A model generated the notes under the pieces. It was not told the origin of the DNA and searched no databases. It saw only the letters and a list, made by a program, of their open reading frames with translations. This document shows positions 61,344-64,000 of a stretch of 64,000 nt of DNA, one piece after another (position 1 is the first letter of the stretch; the number at the start of each line of letters is the position of its first letter). The translations under genes were made by a program, and so were the position numbers. Source of the stretch: Halichondria panicea (lineage: Eukaryota > Porifera > Demospongiae > Suberitida > Halichondriidae); the NCBI RefSeq assembly GCF_963675165.1, contig NC_087381.1:1116001-1180000 (forward strand). The letters run 5' to 3'.

Positions 61344-62817
61344 TCAATTGCTGTTATGAATCGGCAGCGTGTCGTATGTGTAGTTACCAACAAGATACAC
61401 TTGCGTATTGTAACCTAGATGATTCGACCCAACAACTTGTGGCCTTCGAACACCTTGGTCCATTATTTCTTGTGGTGTGAGATACTTTTTTGGACATGAA
61501 CTTTTCATGCCTTGTGCTGCAAATGAAAGCAATGTGGACGTAGAATCTGGGCGACCTTGTACCGTTCCACTTTGAACTTCAAATTGTGTCGGTATTGTTT
61601 CACCAAAGAACTGCATGGGGAAGGCACAAGTACTCAGCTTGCATGTAATAATTATAGCGGGAGGACTTATAGTATGAAATGTTTACCTATATATAATTAT
61701 AGCTCTCACCCGGAAAATGGACATTTTATACAGTCATATAATTATATAATTGTAGTGATCTTCTATCCATTGGAAAATGCATGCGCTATTTAGTGTAATT
61801 ATACCCATTACTGTAAACTCAACTCCCCTTAGCCCCATCCCCTCCACAAACGTACATATGAGTATCCCATCAGTTGATATCCGTTCACTGATGAGTCCCA
61901 ACAGGTGTTAGGAAAGAGAGAGGATTGACGATTGTTGACAGGCGATATCTGGGGTTTGTAGTATCAGTCACATTTCTTATGCGCATGATTGCTGCATGTG
62001 ACATACAAAAAATTAGCTTGGGCGATCTTTGGACAGCTATATAGATTGACTTGCCTGATAGCCCTCTTTTCTCGTCATCACTGTCATACCTTAATACGTC
62101 GTTGTACGTGTCAATATAGGCGAATCGGTCGTTGCTCTCTCTGCTTGGGAATCTCATTGCAAACAATTTACCCGAATCAGGTGTAGAAGTCTCTTGTGCC
62201 AACTGTTTGTGCATTGTACGAACATTTTAATTCAATTGGGGCTATATACACATATTCAATTCTGATTGCATATATATAGTCTAGATAATACCATATGGCA
62301 TGCATGATTGTACACAATGGTTGCCATGCATGTATACAGCTACTTAGCATGCTGATTTAACTTACATCATCTGCACCGAGTGGATCACCCAGGTCCAACC
62401 TGAACGAACTTTCATTCTGCATGCATGCATGTGCATGCAAATGTTGTGTATATATTATGCAATCTATTATGCAGTATATGATTATAGATGCATGTATACT
62501 CTGTTACCTATATATCTCAGTGGAAGCGGCATACAGATATAGAATACTTTGAGAGCAGCTACTTTGTCCAAATAGATTGTATGGAGAGGCTGTCTTTTGG
62601 TGGGAGGTATAATAATATTAATGGTGCCATGCAAATGCAAAGAAGTGTTATTTTATATAATTATAGAGAGGTTGTATGAAATTATGCTAGGATGGTTTTT
62701 ATGAGAGCTATATATATAGTTGCACTGTTATCATTGTGTACTACACTGCATATAATTACTTACGTCTGTTTCTACGTTGACGTGGATTGTAAGATGCCTC
62801 TGTGTGGTGGTAGCCAT
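61344..62817 (-). CDS. Single A-B-C module protein (gene F), exon 4 end ambiguous
   Basis: Exons are 62817-62764 (MATTTQRHLTIHVNVETD), 62416-62366 (NESSFRLDLGDPLGADD), 62202-62055 (segment A: FAMRFPSRES, YIDTYNDVLRYDSDDE), 61991 to about 61903 (segment B: IMRIRNVTD, TIVNPLSFLTP) and 61613-61344 (segment C, ending LVGNYTYDTLPIHNSN). It is the closest paralogue of gene E but lacks the MGGSL leader exon. The intron after segment A has a GC donor. The end of segment B is a problem. The donor homologous to gene E (gtacgttt) leaves in-frame TGA codons, and gtgaac at 61888 gives the wrong phase. Only a weak gttggg donor at 61902 keeps the frame. The gene is either spliced differently or newly broken. 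Confidence 0.65.
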
Positions 62818-63806
62818 TCTTTGTTGTCTTGGATATGCTCTTGTTTGCCGAATAGAGTAAGGCTAAGATTGATGCTTTATATAGCAACCACTAACAAAAC
62901 CAGGTGTGCGTGCCTACTATAATATGAATATTGTAGTATGTGGCTTATAAGCTCATTCATTCATAAGCTCATTCATTCGTTTAACCATTCTAACAATGCA
63001 GATGTGTGTCTGTGTATCCAGCGCCATAAATATTGTTCGTTCTAATTGCTGATACAATAAGTATTGTACTGTATATGGCCTGTGAATAAGGAAATGCGTG
63101 GGCTTGTATATATTGGATTGATGTACGGTTCTCCCCACTCGCTTTAATTGTTGCCATGCTTTTCAGTGCTTTCCCCAGCCCATCTTAGTATAACATTCAG
63201 ATTGCAAATATTTTGTGGTTGTTATGGGCTGTATAGTGGTTTAGTTTGTTTATTCAGTCAACCGTTAAACCTATATATGTGGGTGCGTGTGCATGTGTGT
63301 GTCCGGAGCCATAAATACTCTTACCTTTGATTTTAGATGTTCCTATAACTCAATATAATTATGGTCTCTCATAGATTCACCCATGCCAGCACTTACATAT
63401 AACTGTTTTATAGCTTTTTCAGATAATAAATGTTATCATGTGATCATACTAAAGTCTATTTGCTTTGAGTTCGGCCCCGGAAGTTATGTGGTCAATTTTG
63501 GTTTCATTTATGGTTTATGCATGTGGTTGAGAAATATGCTAGGGACTTCTACATGGAAAATGCTAACTTTTAGTTGGTTGAAGCTTATCAGCTCTACCTA
63601 CAGCACAATAGATATAAAAGCGCTTTTTAACAAGGAATCCAATGGTATATGAAACTTCGAATTTCAGTAAAGTATGACAAAGTTATGACAACTTTATGAA
63701 GGTAAAACTCAACACAAATAGACTTTTTTAATTTGTATAATACAGTACAAGTCACAATTGTAAAAACAACAGTGTAGTAGTTTCAGTTTGAAGTTTAAGC
63801 AACTAT
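62818..63806. other. Gene-free interval between genes F and G
   Basis: This is AT-rich sequence with no convincing reading frame. Short tandem 'ataagctcattcattc' repeats occur at 62948-62978. 'gggtgcgtgtgcatgtgtgtgtcc' near 63280 is a simple GT run. It probably contains the promoter of gene F and the 3' region of gene G. Confidence 0.5.
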
Positions 63807-64000
63807 TCAAAGAATGCTGCGTCGATCAGGTTTGATTCCGGGAAACTTACTAATGCTAGTACTGAATAGGTACTTTCCTTTCGGGTCTTGATCCCGTGTG
63901 TGCACAGCTCGAATTACGTATCGCCTCTGGCCTGTTTGCAAGTTATCAACTTCCGGTAGGAGATACACTCTTTGTTTAGGCTCGTCGTCAGTTTCAGTGT
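63807..64000 (-). CDS. Paralogue of gene C/D exon 4, cut by window edge (gene G)
   Basis: The minus strand reads TDDEPKQRVYLLPEVD and then GQRRYVIRAVHTRDQDPKGK, then KYLFSTSISKFPGIK, about 90 percent identical to segment C of module 1 in gene C/D. After FPGIK the sequence ends with PDRRSIL and a stop (63807-63809), exactly where gene C/D goes on through DVVGVTE into its acidic repeat. It is therefore a repeat-free, shorter paralogue. The upstream exons lie beyond the window, so completeness is unknown. Confidence 0.7.
   Translation of the reverse strand, partial: TETDDEPKQRVYLLPEVDNLQTGQRRYVIRAVHTRDQDPKGKYLFSTSISKFPGIKPDRRSIL

Overview
The window looks like genomic DNA of an early-branching animal, most likely a demosponge. 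The genes have short introns with GT..AG borders, the spacers are AT-rich and full of 'ataattat' motifs, and many short inverted-repeat elements are present. The clearest single-copy gene is animal-type centrin-3. The species assignment is an inference; nothing here names the species.

Region 1 (1-25.2 kb, plus strand) is a tandem array of intronless genes for a 12-helix transporter of about 500 residues. It resembles the POT/PTR (SLC15/NRT1) branch of the major facilitator superfamily. Two further copies lie at 30.4-33.9 kb, giving 14 copies in all. Only 8928-10436 and 16481-17983 are complete and open; 1-1056 is open but cut by the window edge. Two copies (21574-23082 and 32422-33927) are closed by one nonsense codon each, and the other nine are broken by frameshifts or deletions. 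The spacers are not random: they hold decayed copies of exons 3, 4 and 5, and flanking introns, of the PH-domain gene in region 2.

Region 2 (26.5-42.5 kb) begins with a head-to-head pair. Centrin-3 lies on the minus strand (26487-28135, four exons). A large multidomain gene lies on the plus strand (28445 to at least 42498) with 22 exons whose splice phases all agree, giving at least 1090 residues. It has an N-terminal PH domain, a Ras-association-like segment, a long Ser/Pro-rich middle and a C-terminal RUN-like domain. Its third intron contains the last two transporter copies. The whole array therefore appears to have grown by repeated duplication of an intron-3 to intron-4 segment carrying a nested transporter gene.

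Region 3 (42.9-64 kb, minus strand) is a second paralogous cluster of at least six genes that I cannot assign to a known family. All are built from one three-exon module (A-B-C, about 150-200 residues) with constant intron phases (1 after A, 0 after B). Two genes carry the module twice, one has a 15-bp minisatellite expanded inside its coding exon into a long acidic VTEEA repeat, and one ends in a His/Asp-rich tail. A beta-trefoil-like fold is a guess from the threefold exon pattern.

Transposable elements include a TTAA-flanked piggyBac-like element just upstream of one region-3 gene, several families of TA-flanked MITEs, a LINE reverse-transcriptase fragment within a local duplication at 48.6-51.4 kb, and a long CA microsatellite next to an exon of the PH/RUN gene.
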